From NCBI GenBank assembly GCA_963921195.1, contig OY992537.1, forward strand, positions 33,961,410 through 34,025,409: a stretch of DNA of 64,000 nucleotides, read 5' to 3'. This DNA comes from Pegoplata infirma (taxonomy: Eukaryota; Arthropoda; Insecta; Diptera; Anthomyiidae). The notes under the pieces were generated by a model. The model saw only the letters and a program-made list of their open reading frames with translations. It had not been told where the DNA came from and did not search any database. Positions 34,535 to 46,939 of the stretch are shown piece by piece (positions within the stretch are counted from its first letter, which is position 1; each line of letters opens with the position of its first letter). Position numbers and translations under genes: made by a program.

Positions 34535-37500
34535 ATTATATGAGCTTTTCGGAAGCCAATGTGGCCAAATCCCGCCCACAATATTTCGAGTAAATCGTTG
34601 TTAAAGTTTAAAGGTTTTCCAAAATTCCCTGTTAAATACTTATTGAAAATCTCATGAAAAATTAACTTAACAATGCTAAATCTCTTATTATACCAAATTT
34701 CTAATTGAAACGATTGCTAGTTCCAACAAAAAATAGCGGTTTTTCATCTTTTTCTGATGAAAAATAAAAAAAAAAAAATATTTTTTTTTTTTAAATCAAT
34801 TTTATAATTTTATCTTATTTTGATTTGCTTTAAGATTTAGAAAAAAATAAAAAAAAATTCTAAATAAAATTTCTCTCGCGAAAAATCGATTTTTTAATGT
34901 TTTTTGGCCACTTTGGCCTCGGAAAAAATTGAAAAATTCTTCAGAGAAAATTTTTTTTTTTTTTAATTAATTTTGTATTTTTAACTTATTTTGGTTTGGT
35001 TTAAGATTTGGAAAAAAATAAAAAAAATTAAAAAAAAAATTTTTCATTCGAAAAATCGATTTTTTAATGTTTTATGGTCACTTTGGCCTCGGAAAAAATT
35101 GAAAAATTCTTCAGAGAAAAAATTATTTTTTTTTAAGTTAATTTTATATTTTTAACGTATTTTGGTTTGCATTAAGATTTAGAAAAAAATAAAAAAAATT
35201 CTAAAAAAAAAATTTCCTACGGAAAATTGATTTTTTAATGTTTTTTGGTCACTTTGGCCTCGGAAAAAATTGAAAAATTCTTCAGAGAAAAAATGATTTA
35301 TTTTTTAAGTTAATTTTATTTTTTTAACATATTTTAATTTGCTTTAAGATTTAGAAAAAAATAAAAAATAATTCTGAAAAAAATTTCTCACACGAAAAAT
35401 CGATTTTTTAATGTTTTTTTGGTCACTTTGGCCTCGGAAAAAATTGAAAAAATCTTCAGAGAAAAAATTATTTGTTTTTTAAGTTAATTTTATATTTTTA
35501 ACGTATTTTGGTTTGGTTTAAGATTTAGAAAAAAATAAAAAAAAAAATTCTAAAAAAAAATTTTCATACGAAAAATCGATTTTTTAATATTTTTTGGTCA
35601 CTTTGGCCTCGGAAAAAATTGAACAATTCTTCAGAGAAAAAAATTTTTTTTTTTAAGTTAATTTTATATTTTTAACGTATTTTGGTTTGCATTAAGATTT
35701 AGAAAAAAATAAAAAAAAAATTCTAAAAAAAAATTTCTCACACGAAAAATCGATTTTTTAATGTTTTTTGGTCACTTTGGCCTCGGAAAAAATTGAAAAA
35801 TTCTTCAGAGAAAAAATTATTTTTTTTTTAAGTTAATTTTATATTTTTAACGTATTTGGGTTTGCATTAAGATTTAGAAAAAAATAAAAAAATAATTCAA
35901 AAAAAACTTTGCATACGAAAAATCGATTTTTTAATGTTTTTTGGTCATTTTGGCCTCGGAAAAAATTGAAAAATTCTTCAGAGAAAAAATTATTTTTTTT
36001 TAAGTTAATTTTATATTTTTAACGTATTTTGGTTTGCTTTAAGATTTAGAAAAAAATAAAAAAAAATCTAAAAAAAATTTTTCATACGAAATATCGATTT
36101 TTTAATGTTTTTTGTCCAATTTGGCCTCGGAAAAAATTTAAAAATTCTTTAGAGAAAAAATTATTTTTTTTTTAAGTTAATTTTATATTTTCAACGTATT
36201 TTGGTTTGCATTAAGATTTAGAAAAAAATACAAAAAAATTTCTAAAAAAAAATTTTCATACGAAAAATTGATTTTTTAATGTTTTTTGGTCACTTTGGCC
36301 TCAGAAAAAATTGAAAAATTCTTCAGAGAAAAAAATATTTTTTTTTAAGTTAATTTTATTTTTTAACGTATTTTAATTTGCTTTAAGATTTAGAAAAAAA
36401 TAAAAAAAAAATTCTGAAAAAAATTTCTCACACGAAACATCGATTTTGTAATGTTTTTTGTCACTTTGGCCTCGGAAAAAATTGAAAAATTCTTTAGAGA
36501 AAAAATTATTTGTTTTTTTTATATTTTTTTAGTTTTTTTTTTATTTTTTTCAAAATCTTAAAGCAAACTATAAAATACGTTAAAAATATAAAATAAACTT
36601 AAAAAAAAATAATTTTTTCTCTGAAGAATTTTTCAATTTTTTCCGAGGCCAAAGTGACCAAAAAACATTAAAAAATCAATTTTTCGTGTGAGAAATTTTT
36701 TTCAGAATTTTTTTTTTATTTTTTTCTAAATCTTAAAGCAAATTAAAATACGTTAAAAAAATAAAATTAACTTAAAAAAAAAATAATTTTTTCTCTGAAG
36801 AAGTTTTCAATTTTTTCCGAGGCCATAGTGACCAAAAAACATTAAAAAATCGATTTTTCGTATGAAAATTTTTTTTAGAAATTTTTTTGTATTTTTTTCT
36901 AAATCTTAATGCAAACCAAAATACATACGTTAAAAATATAAAATTAACTTAAAAACAAAATAATTTTTTCTCTGAAGAATTGTTAAATTTTTTCCGAGGC
37001 CAAAGTGACCAGGAAACATTAAAAAATCGATTTTTCGTATAAATTTTTTTTTTAGAATTATTTTTTATTTTTTTTTTAATCTTAAACCAAACCAAAATAC
37101 GTTAAAAATATAAAATTAACTTAAAAAACAAATAATATTTTCTCTGAAGAATTTTTCAATTTTTTCCGAGGCCAAAGTGACCAAAAAACATTAAAAAATC
37201 GATTTTTCGTATGAAATTTTTTTTTTAGATTTTTTTTTATTTTTTTCTAAATCTAAATGCAAACCAAAATACGTTAAAAATATAAAATTAACTTAAAAAA
37301 AAAAATAATTTTTTCTCTGAAGAATTTTTCAATTTTTTACCGAGGCCAAAGTGACCAAAAAAACATTAAAAAATCGATTTTTCGTCTGAGAAATTTTTTT
37401 CAGATTTTTTTTTTATTTTTTTCTAAATCTAAAAGCAAATTAAAATACGTTAAAAAAATAAAATTAACTTAAAAAAAAATAATTTTTTCTCTGAAGAATT

Positions 37501-38206
37501 TTTAAATTTTTTCCGAGGCCAAAGTGACCAAAAAACATAAAAAAATCGATTTTTCGTATGAAAATTTTTTTTAGAATTTATTTTTTATTTTTTTCTTAAT
37601 CTCAAAGCAAACCAAAATACGTTAAAAATATAAAATTAACTTAAAAAAAAAAAAAAAAATTTTCTCTGAAGAATTTTTCAATTTTTTCCGAGGCCAAAGT
37701 GACCAAAAAACATTAAAAAATTGATTTTTCATATGAAAAAATTTTTTAGATTTTTTTTTTATTTTTTCTAAATCTTAAAGCAAACTAAAAATATAAAATT
37801 AACTAAAAAAAAATAATTTTTTCTCTGAAGAATTTTTCAATTTTTTTCCTAGTCCATTAAAAACTAGATTTTTTGTAAGAAAAATTTCCTACAGATTTTT
37901 TTTTTATCTTAAAACAAACAAAAAGAAGATAAAAACAGTAAATATATATTTTTTTTTTCAATGAACTTTTTTTGAATGGTCATAAAAAAGCTGGAGTTGA
38001 ACTTTTTGGCTTCGGAAATTTTTTAGAATTTTTTCCGTAGCCAAATTAATTTTGTTTTTTTAGTTGTGTTAACTTAAATTAAACGAAATGATGATTCGCA
38101 CATACAAACTTAGTGTTGAATTACATATTTTAAAACGAAAAAATCAAAAAAAAAAAATTTTGGGATTTGGCCAGACTGGCTTCCGAAAAGCTCATATATT
38201 ATATAA
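34535..38206. repeat. Giant inverted array of ~175-bp units (10 forward, 8 reverse)
   Basis: Outer arms ATATGAGCTTTTCGGAAGCC and GGCTTCCGAAAAGCTCATAT pair over 3.6 kb. Between them, ten direct units marked by GGTCACTTTGGCCTCGG recur from ~34905 to ~36480, then eight units in inverse (CCGAGGCCAAAGTGACC) from ~36640 to ~37700. The axis is near 36540. Units also carry CGAAAAATCGATTTTTTAAT and TTCTTCAGAGAAAAAA. Confidence 0.92.
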
Positions 38207-38265
38207 TATTATAAAAAAAAACAATTTATTTAACTTTATGTTGACAAATTTTTGGATTTTCGCAG

Positions 38266-38315
38266 AACTTATTGTGCTTCTGGATATATTTGGCGAATAT
38301 TTGGTGGAAATAACG
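38266..38315 (+). other. Exon-like segment with splice-site signals
   Basis: TTTTCGCAG precedes a ~48-bp open stretch (ELIVLLDIFGEYLVEIT) that ends AAC|GTAAGT, and TTTTTGCTTTCAG follows ~80 bp later (~38393). These look like a short exon and a fly-size intron in the 5.3-kb element. No homology recognised; may be chance. Confidence 0.25.
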
Positions 38316-38581
38316 TAAGTACACGTCTTACTTATTATGAACATATTTTGGTTAACGTAGTACTTATAATTTTGTTTTATTTTTGCTTTCAGATTTCAAG
38401 AAAGTGAGGATGTAAAAATAAATGTACATATTTTAAACTTTTAAGCTGTAATTTGGGAGCACTGATGCTGTTCTAATGAAACCAGGAACGTGGGATAACC
38501 TATTCATCTTTTATGTGTGATCAGGATTGTAGTATGTATCCACAGCATTACAACATTTTTGAAAGGTTCAAGTTTTTTTTA

Positions 38582-39345
38582 AGTCTCACATTGTGAGACA
38601 TTTATCCTGTAGAAAAAGTCTCAGATTCTGAGACATTTTTCCTATAGAAAAAGTATCAGATACTGAGACATTTTTCTCATAGAAAAAGTCTCAGATTCTG
38701 AGACATTTTTCCCATAGTAAAGATCTCAGATTCTGGACATTTTTCATTTCGAAAAAGTCTCAAATTCTGAGACATTTTTCCTACAGAAAATGTCTCAGAT
38801 TCTGAGACATTTTTCCTACAGAAAAGTCTCAGATTCTAATACATTTTTCCTATAGAAAAGTCTCAGATTCTAAGACATTTTTCCAGTAGAAAAGGGCTCA
38901 GATTCTGAGACATTTTTCCAGTAGAAAAAGGCTCAGATTCTGAGACATTTTTCCTATAGAAAAAGTCTCAGATTCTGAGATATTTTTCCTATAGAAAATG
39001 TCTCAGATTCTGAAATATTTTTCGTATAGAAAAAGTATCAGATTCTGAGACATTTTTCCTATAGAAAAAGTCTCAGATTTTGAGACATTTTTCCTATAGA
39101 AAGTCTCAGATTTTGTGACATTGTTCCTATAGAAAAAATCTCAGATTCTGAGACATTATTTCTATAGAAAAAGTCTCAGATTCTGGGACTGTTTTTCTAT
39201 AGAAAAAGTCTCAGATTCTTAGACGTTTTTCCTAAAGAAAAGGGGTGAGAATCTGAGACATTTTTCCTATAGAAATGTTTCAGATTCTGTGACATTTTTC
39301 CTATAGAAAAAAAAATATAGATTTTAAGACATTTTTTCTATAGAA
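38582..39345 (+). repeat. 35-bp minisatellite with core CTCAGATTCTGAG, array 1
   Basis: About 21 units of GTCTCAGATTCTGAGACA then TTTTTCCTATAGAAAAA. The core is a perfect 13-bp palindrome with a single central base. Related to array 2 at 51751. Confidence 0.92.
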
Positions 39346-40264
39346 GATTATTGTGATAAAATAATTTTAAATTTTAAATAAAATAATTTTAAATATATGT
39401 AATTTTTATATATATAATTAAAAAAAATGTAAAAAAAATAATTTGATTTAATTATTCACTAGTTCCATAATACATTACATGGAACAGATATGTAACTTTT
39501 TAAAAATCGTGGAATCCATTCCTGTACTATTATATGAATCATATTCTAGTATAGGTTCCATAGAACAGATAAGTGTTCTAGTTTGAAGGAAAAGGATGCA
39601 TTGCTTTCGTAATAATCTCAAACAAAAATCATCGATGATGCAATGAATAGTAGAATCGATTCTTTGGAATCAAACATTTTGCTGGGTATATGGTCGGAAT
39701 CAAAAATGTCAACAAAACTATGTAACCTTGGTAATATCCCATACTTGGCTCATATTATTTATGTATTTTTTACTTTTTAACTTGTAAATTGAATAATAAC
39801 GCAATGCTACTAAAATGAAAAAAATAAAATATGCAAAGGTTCTCAATAGGGCTTCCAATCGGGATTTGTTTTTCTGAATCCCGGGACTCGAAATGGAAGA
39901 AAAATTTTCGGGATCCTGATTTCAGGATCCCGGAATTTTCGCCATATTTTGAATGAAATTTCGGGATTTTTCGGGATTTCAAAAATTTTCAGTATTTTCT
40001 GTCATTTTGACAAAACCACGCGTTCGTAAAGATTAGCAAAGTTCTGTTGAAGTTGTGAACTTAAAAAAAAGTCGGGATTCCGCCGGTGAAAGATATCCGT
40101 AGTCGGTTATCGTTCTTATCTTTCGTCGTGGCGCATCGTTATCAACTTTTAGTCAAATTTTAGTGAGCGTGAGTTGAAAAAAAAAATTACATGAATTTTC
40201 GAATTTTTGCATGATTTAATTTTTTTTTAAATTAATTTTTTTTTCTTGAAAAAAAAAAAAAATA

Positions 40265-41104
40265 TAATACCCTCCACTCTAATGATAGAGAGTATATATA
40301 AGTTTGTCATTCTGTTTGTAACACTTCGAAATATTGGTCTAAGACCCTATGAAGGATATATATTCATGATCCTCGATCGATTTTAAGATGATCTAGCGAT
40401 GTCCGTCCGTCCGTCTGCCTGTCTGTCTGTTGAAAACACGCTAACTTTTACGGAGGCTCCTGAAGTTTGGCATATATGTTGGGCATTTACCTGGTCAGGG
40501 TGGTATTGCAACCCAGCGAAATCGGTCCAGTGGTTTAAAAGTTATGAGCAAATGACTGAATTTCGACAAGGGTTTTTCATGAATTTACGATATAAAACAA
40601 ACGGTAACTTTCGAACGACAATTCTGAGAGTGCTGAAGTGTGCCATATATAATTTTCGTTGCTCTGTTCCAGTTCTTTTCAAATCTCAGCCAAATCGGTC
40701 CAGTGATTCAAAAGTTATAAGCAAAAACTTGAATTTCAGATTGGTTTCACCTAAAATTCACGTGTTGAAAACCCAGAGTTTAAAAAACAACAAGCTTTAA
40801 TAACAATGATAAGCCACAAAATTACTTTACAGAGTATTTTTGTCACTCAGAAATATTTTTAAACTAAAAAAAAAAATTTACACTCGAAAAAAATTTTACA
40901 CTAAAAAAAAAAATTAGTAAATTATTTTTTTTTTGTACAAAAATTACAAAAAAAAGGTTTTTACTCAAAACAAAATATTTTTAATCAAAATTGTTAATTT
41001 TGTTTACATTAAAAAATTTACTATCCTTTAAAAAGGGCATTGTGGAGGGTATTCAATTAATACTATTCATAGATTCGGCCAAGTCGAATGAAACCTTACA
41101 CTTG
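40265..41104 (+). mobile_element. E-family element, copy 5 (complete)
   Basis: TACCCTCCACTCTAATG..GAGTATATATAAG at left, GTGGAGGGTATTC, hairpin TTCGGCCAAGTCGAA and CACTTG at right. Same subfamily as copy 1. The 133-aa ORF at 40399-40800 is a chance reading through this repeat. Confidence 0.83.
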
Positions 41105-41594
41105 TTTTTGCACTTGTTTTTGCATGGCGAGAGTAGAGTTTGAATGACTCACAAGTGAATGTAATTGAATCCGGCGTGAATCATGAGTACGAGTGAGCAA
41201 TTTTGTGTACTTTCTAGTACGCGAATAGTGATTAAGCGTGAGTAAAATTGTGCGTAAGTGATTAGCGGGTGATTCCATTAATGTTTGCGTGAGCGCGACT
41301 AAGTGTGAGTAAAATATAAAATTAAAAAAAGTTAACGACTTAAGGATTTATGATAGGTCAAAAGCCCTTTACGGCTCTATGCTCCTTGTAAGAGTAAAAG
41401 GAACGAATATAAAAGCCCCTTTGTCGAACCACCACTAGTTTTTAGAATTTATTAGTTTACATTTCGCAAATGTTTCACCTTTTGCTATAACAAAAACATG
41501 GTACCATATGGAACTTTTGTAGATTTTTTTTTTTTTATTTTGTTCCACAAAATTCATATTTTATACAAATTATCAAAAAAAAATATATAAATAT

Positions 41595-42005
41595 AATAGA
41601 AAATTTTGAGTAGATTTATTCTAGCTCGGGGTCATTATTTCCTTTACATATTAAAACTATAATATAATCATAGAATAATTTTCAAGAAAATTATTTTTCT
41701 GTTTTAAATTTATTTATGTTAGTCATTTTTTGCAAGACTTAATCGCCACGTTTATTTTTGCTAAATACTCTTTACAATGGGATCTGAGAAATTCCGACAC
41801 ACATGTCGTTAAGTCTTGCAAAAAAATTACCAACAAAAATAAATCAAAAACAGAAAAATAATTTTCTTGAAAATTATTCTATGAGAATATCATAGTTTTA
41901 ATGAGTAAAGGAAATAATGACCTCGAGCTAGAATAAACCTACTCAAAATATAATATTTTAAAGGTCGAATAAAACAATTTTTATTTATTAATAAAAATTA
42001 ATCAG
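41595..42005. mobile_element. Fold-back MITE with TAGCTCGAGGTCATT arms, copy 2
   Basis: Arms GAGTAGATTTATTCTAGCTC and GAGCTAGAATAAACCTACTC, with an inner inverted pair around GCAAGACTTAA. Matches copy 1 at 4039. Confidence 0.75.
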
Positions 42006-42204
42006 AATTATAATAGGAAATATTAATAAAAAAAATCGGGATCCCGAAAATCCCAGGATTAAAAATCAGAAATCCCGAGACGCGGGATCTGCTAAATCCC
42101 GGAAATCCCAGGATTTCCGGTATCGGAATTTCCCGATTGGAAGCCCTAGTTCTCATATAAAAATTCGATTTGGTTGGAGTCCATAGAGCACGAAAATACT
42201 TAAA

Positions 42205-43120
42205 TTTAGCGATGTGATTTCCATGCAATTGCAAGTTTTTTGTCGATAGTTTAAAAAAGATATCGATTACACCGCTCTACAAATATGAGGTTTTCGCAGC
42301 GTTTTGAATGAAACGAAAAAAGGTTATAGGTTTTGGTTTCCCAATTCCAAACCGGTTACTCAAATTTTTCTATCACGTCACAATTTTGAGAAAATCGCGG
42401 TTAAAGTGTCAAAAAAGGCCCATTTTGGCCATTTTTGAGCTCCTATAAAATAAGATCCTGACATGAGAATGACTTGAATCAAGCTCATTCGAAAGTGTGC
42501 AATTTTCTCTTTAAGACAAAATCAAATTTTCTTGGACTTCGTTTTTTAAAATGGTGAAAATATCATTAGCCACAAGTGCTTTAAATTTAATATTTACGTG
42601 TGTATTTGAGTGGAAATTTGTTAAAAAAAACACTGTGTAAAAATGGAAGGTTTTTTGTTAATGATTTCTTTACCATTTTAGAAAATTAAATTTCAAAAAT
42701 ATTTGATCTTACCTTATAGAGAAAATTACATACTTTTGAATGAGCTTGATACCAAGTCAATCGTTTGTCAGGATCTTATATTATAAGCTTTCAAAAAGGG
42801 TAAAAAATGGCCTTTTTCGGCACTTTAACCGCGAATTACTTAAAATCCTGACGTGGTAGACATATTTGGGTCGCAGATTTGGAACACTACCTAAATCACT
42901 TACCTAAATCACTTACCAGAATCTAATACGCATTTTCATGTTGAGCTGTGTTGTCTTTCCGAATCAAGAAATTTGCGTTAAATTGGAATCGATGTTTTTT
43001 TGCATATTTTGGTGAAAATGCATATTTTTTTGCATATTTTGGTTTTAAATGGATATTTTGTGCATATTTTCAACTTTTGAGTGCATATTTTTGCATATGT
43101 AGGCATTGATTAGCAAAAAC
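42205..43120 (+). repeat. GCATATTTT family, copy 3, split by a fold-back
   Basis: GATGTGATTTCCATGC..GATATCGATTA before, TCTTTCCGAATCAAGAAATT..GCATATTTTGGT after the inserted element 42270-42950. Confidence 0.7.
42270..42950. mobile_element. 681-bp fold-back with CACNGCTC ends
   Basis: Ends CACCGCTCTACA..ATGA and TCAT..TTGAGCTGTG. Inner arms share GATCCTGACA and AAAGTGTC/GGCACTTTAACCGCG words. Its position inside a GCATATTTT copy fixes the boundaries. The TSD is ambiguous (TTA versus TTG). Confidence 0.7.
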
Positions 43121-43175
43121 ATTAATTGAAATAAGGGTTCAAGTTAAAAAAATGCAAAAGAAAAATTTAATTTTT

Positions 43176-43621
43176 AAAAATTATAGACATTTCTGGTATC
43201 CCATACCGGTTTCAAACACTCCAGTTAGTGTTATCATCAGTAGGATTTTAAATGTCGGTTTTTCTCGTTAATGGAAATTGTTTTTTATGTATGTGGATAT
43301 TTATAGTTTCTACAGAATAAATTTTGACATCTGTCTTGACAGATTTTCTCATATGGATCAAAATGGGGGTATTTTCAGCAGATTTTTCTGCTGATTGGTT
43401 TTATTTTTTGTTTGGGTTACTTGAAAACTGTAAACCCAAGAAAAGGTTAGAATCACTACCCTCCTTAATTTTTTTTATTCTTTAATGAAATTTTTCCATC
43501 ATAAATTGTCAGATTTTTATGTATTTAGAAAATAACATTTTCAAAAATTTACATTTGCCGATTTTTTAAGAAAAAACAGAAGATTTTTAAAGAAAAAATA
43601 GAAAATTTTTAAAGAAAATAC
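43176..43621. other. Half fold-back copy and short A/T repeat up to the gap
   Basis: 43176-43290 is one arm of the TAGACATTTCTGG element. 43560-43621 is a short tandem (GAAAATTTTTAAAGAAAA) that probably defeated assembly. Confidence 0.6.
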
Positions 43622-43821
43622 NNNNNNNNNNNNNNNNNNNNNNNNNNNNNNNNNNNNNNNNNNNNNNNNNNNNNNNNNNNNNNNNNNNNNNNNNNNNNNN
43701 NNNNNNNNNNNNNNNNNNNNNNNNNNNNNNNNNNNNNNNNNNNNNNNNNNNNNNNNNNNNNNNNNNNNNNNNNNNNNNNNNNNNNNNNNNNNNNNNNNNN
43801 NNNNNNNNNNNNNNNNNNNNN
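43622..43821. other. Assembly gap (200 N)
   Basis: Exactly 200 N, a conventional scaffold-gap length. It hides the left end of the element that follows. Confidence 0.99.
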
Positions 43822-44333
43822 TTGGGGTGTCTCGGCTTATCGGCATATCGGTGTTTAAAAATTTCGTTGTCCCCTTATGAAACCATGTGGACCTTCGGGA
43901 AAAATTTGATAACTTCCAAACTAACAGGAATATCGTCTAGGGCAAAAATACGGGTCGACTCAAATTTAATAAAGATTATTTCTTATCCATACGGATATCG
44001 TAGGTCTATGTCTTCACATAAATACCCCCCAAAATTTACACATTTTCCTGAAAAAAATATTTAAAGAAGCCAAATTTTTACATGGTTATAACACCATTGG
44101 ATAGGCATTAAAAAAACCTTTCTTCTCATATGAAAACATCATACAGTTTCTTAAATAGAAATGGCTGAAAAATCCAAAAAACGATTTTTTCGCCATTTTT
44201 TGACCCATGTTTTGAACCCCTAAATCCACGATATGGCCGATAAGCCGAGACACCCTAACCTTAGAATTGTCTCTTTGATATATATTTTAAGTTTCAGGCA
44301 AATCGGTTCATAAGGGTTGAGATACTTCCCTTG
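43822..44333. mobile_element. Harbinger-like fold-back MITE, copy 2, left end lost in gap
   Basis: TTGGGGTGTCTCGGCT through to AGATACTTCCCTTG match 29633-30164 in order. The right flank begins TAA, a possible TWA target. The left ~55 bp fall in the gap. Confidence 0.85.
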
Positions 44334-45109
44334 TAAGTAAAAATAGTTCGTAAAACATACTTTATGATTAAATAATACATTGTAGTTATTCCTTTCAATA
44401 ACTTTTAGAAATTAAATCAGATTTTGCATTTTGGTCACTTTTGGCCGACGTTCAACATGGGTTAAAAGTTTCATGGACTGGTAAGATTTGAAAAAATGTG
44501 TAATTGTAATCGAATGGAACAATATTGAATTGAGCTTTAGTTTTTTCCCCCAAAATGTAGGTCAAAACAAAAAAAAATAAACAATAATGGTTAAAAAAGC
44601 AAATTTTCTTGAAAATCGCTAAAATTAAATCGCTACAAATGCTAAACGGAAAGAGCGAAAAATACCCAAAATTAAACATTTATTCTCCAAGATATATTTA
44701 ATGAAATTTATCAAAAAAATTTGAAGATTTTTAAATTTAAGTGAATAAAATTTTGAAAACCATGAAATTGTGACTTTGGGCATGATCTTAGAAAAAGGGC
44801 ATTTTTTTTGACCTTACGTAGCGAAGGGTTAAATATGTCCAATAAATCTAAAAATTTTAAATTAAATACTTAGGGTCAATTATTAAATATAACCGGTTTC
44901 ATAATAATTAATTTAAATTTTTTTTTATATAAGTTTTATTTTTTTTTAAAACGTCTTTTTTGTCCCAGGTCTAGAACTTCAAGCGCCCGGTGCGACCTTA
45001 AGAACCTTTTCGAAAATTTCGAAAATTTTTTGGCATTACTTTTTCATGAATCTTAATAAACTGAGGGGGCGTCCCGTACAAAAATCCAACATTTTTTTTT
45101 TAAGAACCA
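44334..45109. other. Unassigned AT-rich sequence
   Basis: 44900-45105 ends ACCACCCTAATATATAT, like 28138-28150, and may be the end of another element. No gene. Confidence 0.35.
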
Positions 45110-45644
45110 CCCTAATATATATTCATGATCCTCGATCGATTTTAAGATGATCTAGCGATGTCCGTTCGTCCGTCTGTCTGTTGAAAACACGCTAACTTTT
45201 GAAAGACAAACTTTCGAAAGACAATTCTGAGGATGCTGAAGCTTGGCATATATATTTGCCGTTCACCTGGCCTGGTTCGTGTTGAATTTCATCCAAATCG
45301 GTTTAGCGGTTCAAAAGTTATTAGCAAAACCGTGAATTTCAGATTAGTTTCACCGTAAATTCACGTGTTGAAAACCCGTTAAACATGTTTTAAAAAATAT
45401 TGGTAAGTCACAAAAATATTTTACAACGTATTTTTGTTACTCAAAAATATTTTTACACTAAAAAAAATACACTGGAAAAAATATGTGCACTCAAAAAAAT
45501 TTTACACTCAAAAAAAAATTTAGTAAATTATTTTATTTTTTTTTTTTCAAAAATTACTAAAAAAAAGTTTGATTATAACTTAAAAAGGCCATTGTGGAGG
45601 GTATTCATAGATTTCTGCCAAGTAGAATTTAACTTTTCTACTTG
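45110..45644 (+). mobile_element. E-family element, right part
   Basis: Starts mid-element at ATTCATGATCCTCGATCG, with GTCCGTTCGTCCGTC, and ends GTGGAGGGTATTC..TTTTCTACTTG. Left hairpin missing. Confidence 0.8.
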
Positions 45645-45812
45645 TTTTTATATATTTTTTGTTATGAAATTTTTTTTTATAAACATTTTTTTTTTTTATA
45701 AATTTTTTTTTTGTTCATAATTTTTTTTTTTTATTTATCAAAAACTTTTTCGTCATCATAAGCATTTTTTTTATAATTTTTTTTAACCAAAAATTTTTTT
45801 TTTTTATCAAAA
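45645..45812 (+). repeat. T-rich array
   Basis: TTTTTTTATAAA and CATAATTTTT units following the E end. Confidence 0.7.
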
Positions 45813-45935
45813 AAATATTATACGGATATGACTGAAACTTAACATATCTATTGGAAGTTCTCCAGAGAAGTTTTGTATTGCATTTAAGCGATATCGGTTC
45901 AGCGGTTCAAAGGTTATGAATGAAAATGTAAGGAC

Positions 45936-46939
45936 TAGTGTATTCAAAAAACCGTCCATTTTCAAAAACCGGTTTTCGGTTTATTCGAAAAAGCTAATTT
46001 TTGAAAAACCGGTTTCCGGTTTCGGTTTTAGCAAAAAAACCGGTTAAACCGGTTTTTCGGTTTTTATTCTTCAGGTTAAAAATAAAGTAAACTAAATAAT
46101 ATTTTTACAAAAAAGTCATAGCCCAATAAACCCAAAATCGATAAGTGATAGCGAAAATAGTATCATCTGTATGCCACTTTTTACCATATCCCATTTAATA
46201 AAATTTTGATACCATTCCAAAGTTTTAGTGATTTTACTACCGCCCAATTTCGCTGGAATCTAAAATAAGGCGATATTACTATCGTCATGACAGGATTTTC
46301 GATAGCGAAAACGATATCATGTTTTCATGGTACACTTTATAATAAAAAAAATACTGTTTTGTATAATATGTGACTTTTAGGTAATATTGCTTCGATATTT
46401 CAACGATATTGTTTGGTTTATTGGACAAATAAAGTAACAAATAAATTTAAATCCTTTGCAGTTGAGAGATGAAATCCGTAGAGATTTTATTTCAAAATTT
46501 GTTTCTATTGAATTGTTTAAAGAACACAATTACTAATAAATTTAGGCATCTGTCCTAACATATTCATTTGGGCTGATTTAGCCAATTCCGATTTCAACAA
46601 TTTCAAAAAGTTACTTAAAAAAAAACGCTTTGCCATAGCACTCCAAGGTGCCAAATTAAAAAAAAATAAATATCCGGAACTCGGTGATATATTGATATTG
46701 ACATACCAACATATAGACAAACTGATTATGGTAGTACCGCTAAGTTATGTTAGTGTTTCTAAAAAACTTTGTAAAGTCAATACATATTTTAACTCATTAT
46801 ATTATAACTTTGTTTAAAAACCGGTTAACCGACACAGAAAAACCGGTTTCTCGAATATTTGAAATTCAAAACTATTCGAAACCGGTCGAGTTTCTTAAAA
46901 TGAAAAACCGGTTAACCGGTTTCGGTTTTGAATACTCTA
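45936..46939. mobile_element. 1-kb hAT-like element rich in CCGGTTT, TSD GTAAGGAC
   Basis: Ends TAGTGTATTC and GAATACTCTA. GTAAGGAC on both sides (45928-45935, 46940-46947). Both subterminal zones consist of AACCGGTTT and CCGGTTTTCGG words. TAG.G ends and 8-bp TSD indicate hAT. Confidence 0.9.
46521..46817 (+). pseudogene. Possible hAT transposase C-terminal remnant
   Basis: A 98-codon open stretch without a start, in the middle of the hAT-like element 45936-46939. It reads ..IWADLANSDFNNF.., then KNKYPELGDILILTYQ and MVVPLSYVSVSKK, before a stop at 46815. In hAT transposases the C-terminal dimerisation domain has a YP.L segment followed by a IP-S-V-(V/S)ER-FS segment, and spacing and order here are similar. 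The ER is not preserved. Location in a hAT supports it; the similarity is weak. Confidence 0.35.

Larger units (their letters stand above)
34386..39686. mobile_element. 5.3-kb TA-flanked CCCAGCAAAA element, member 2
   Basis: Ends CCCAGCAAAATTTTTTGG and CAAACATTTTGCTGGG with TA outside on both sides (34384-34385, 39687-39688). Subterminal words are GGAATC, TTCTAGAATAGATTCC and GAATCGATTC. Inside are the inverted ~175-bp array and a 35-bp array. No transposase ORF. Confidence 0.8.
39847..42148. mobile_element. hAT-like element with TAGGGCTTCCAATCGGGA ends, TSD GTTCTCA(A/T)
   Basis: Ends TAGGGCTTCCAATCGGGA and TCCCGATTGGAAGCCCTA. The outside 8-mers are GTTCTCAA (39839-39846) and GTTCTCAT (42149-42156), 7 of 8 identical. 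Subterminal zones repeat CGGGATCCCG and AATCCCGG. An E element (40265-41104) and a fold-back (41595-42005) have inserted inside. 41105-41310 repeats GTGAGT words. No transposase ORF. Confidence 0.83.

Noticed and set aside
40399..40800. 133-aa plus-strand ORF
   Set aside because: Lies wholly inside an E-family repeat. Equivalent positions at 2361 and 45200 are shorter or interrupted, and there is no protein-like conservation.
46517..46720. 67-aa minus-strand ORF in the CCGGTTT element
   Set aside because: No motif. The plus-strand reading of the same bases looks more like a hAT remnant.
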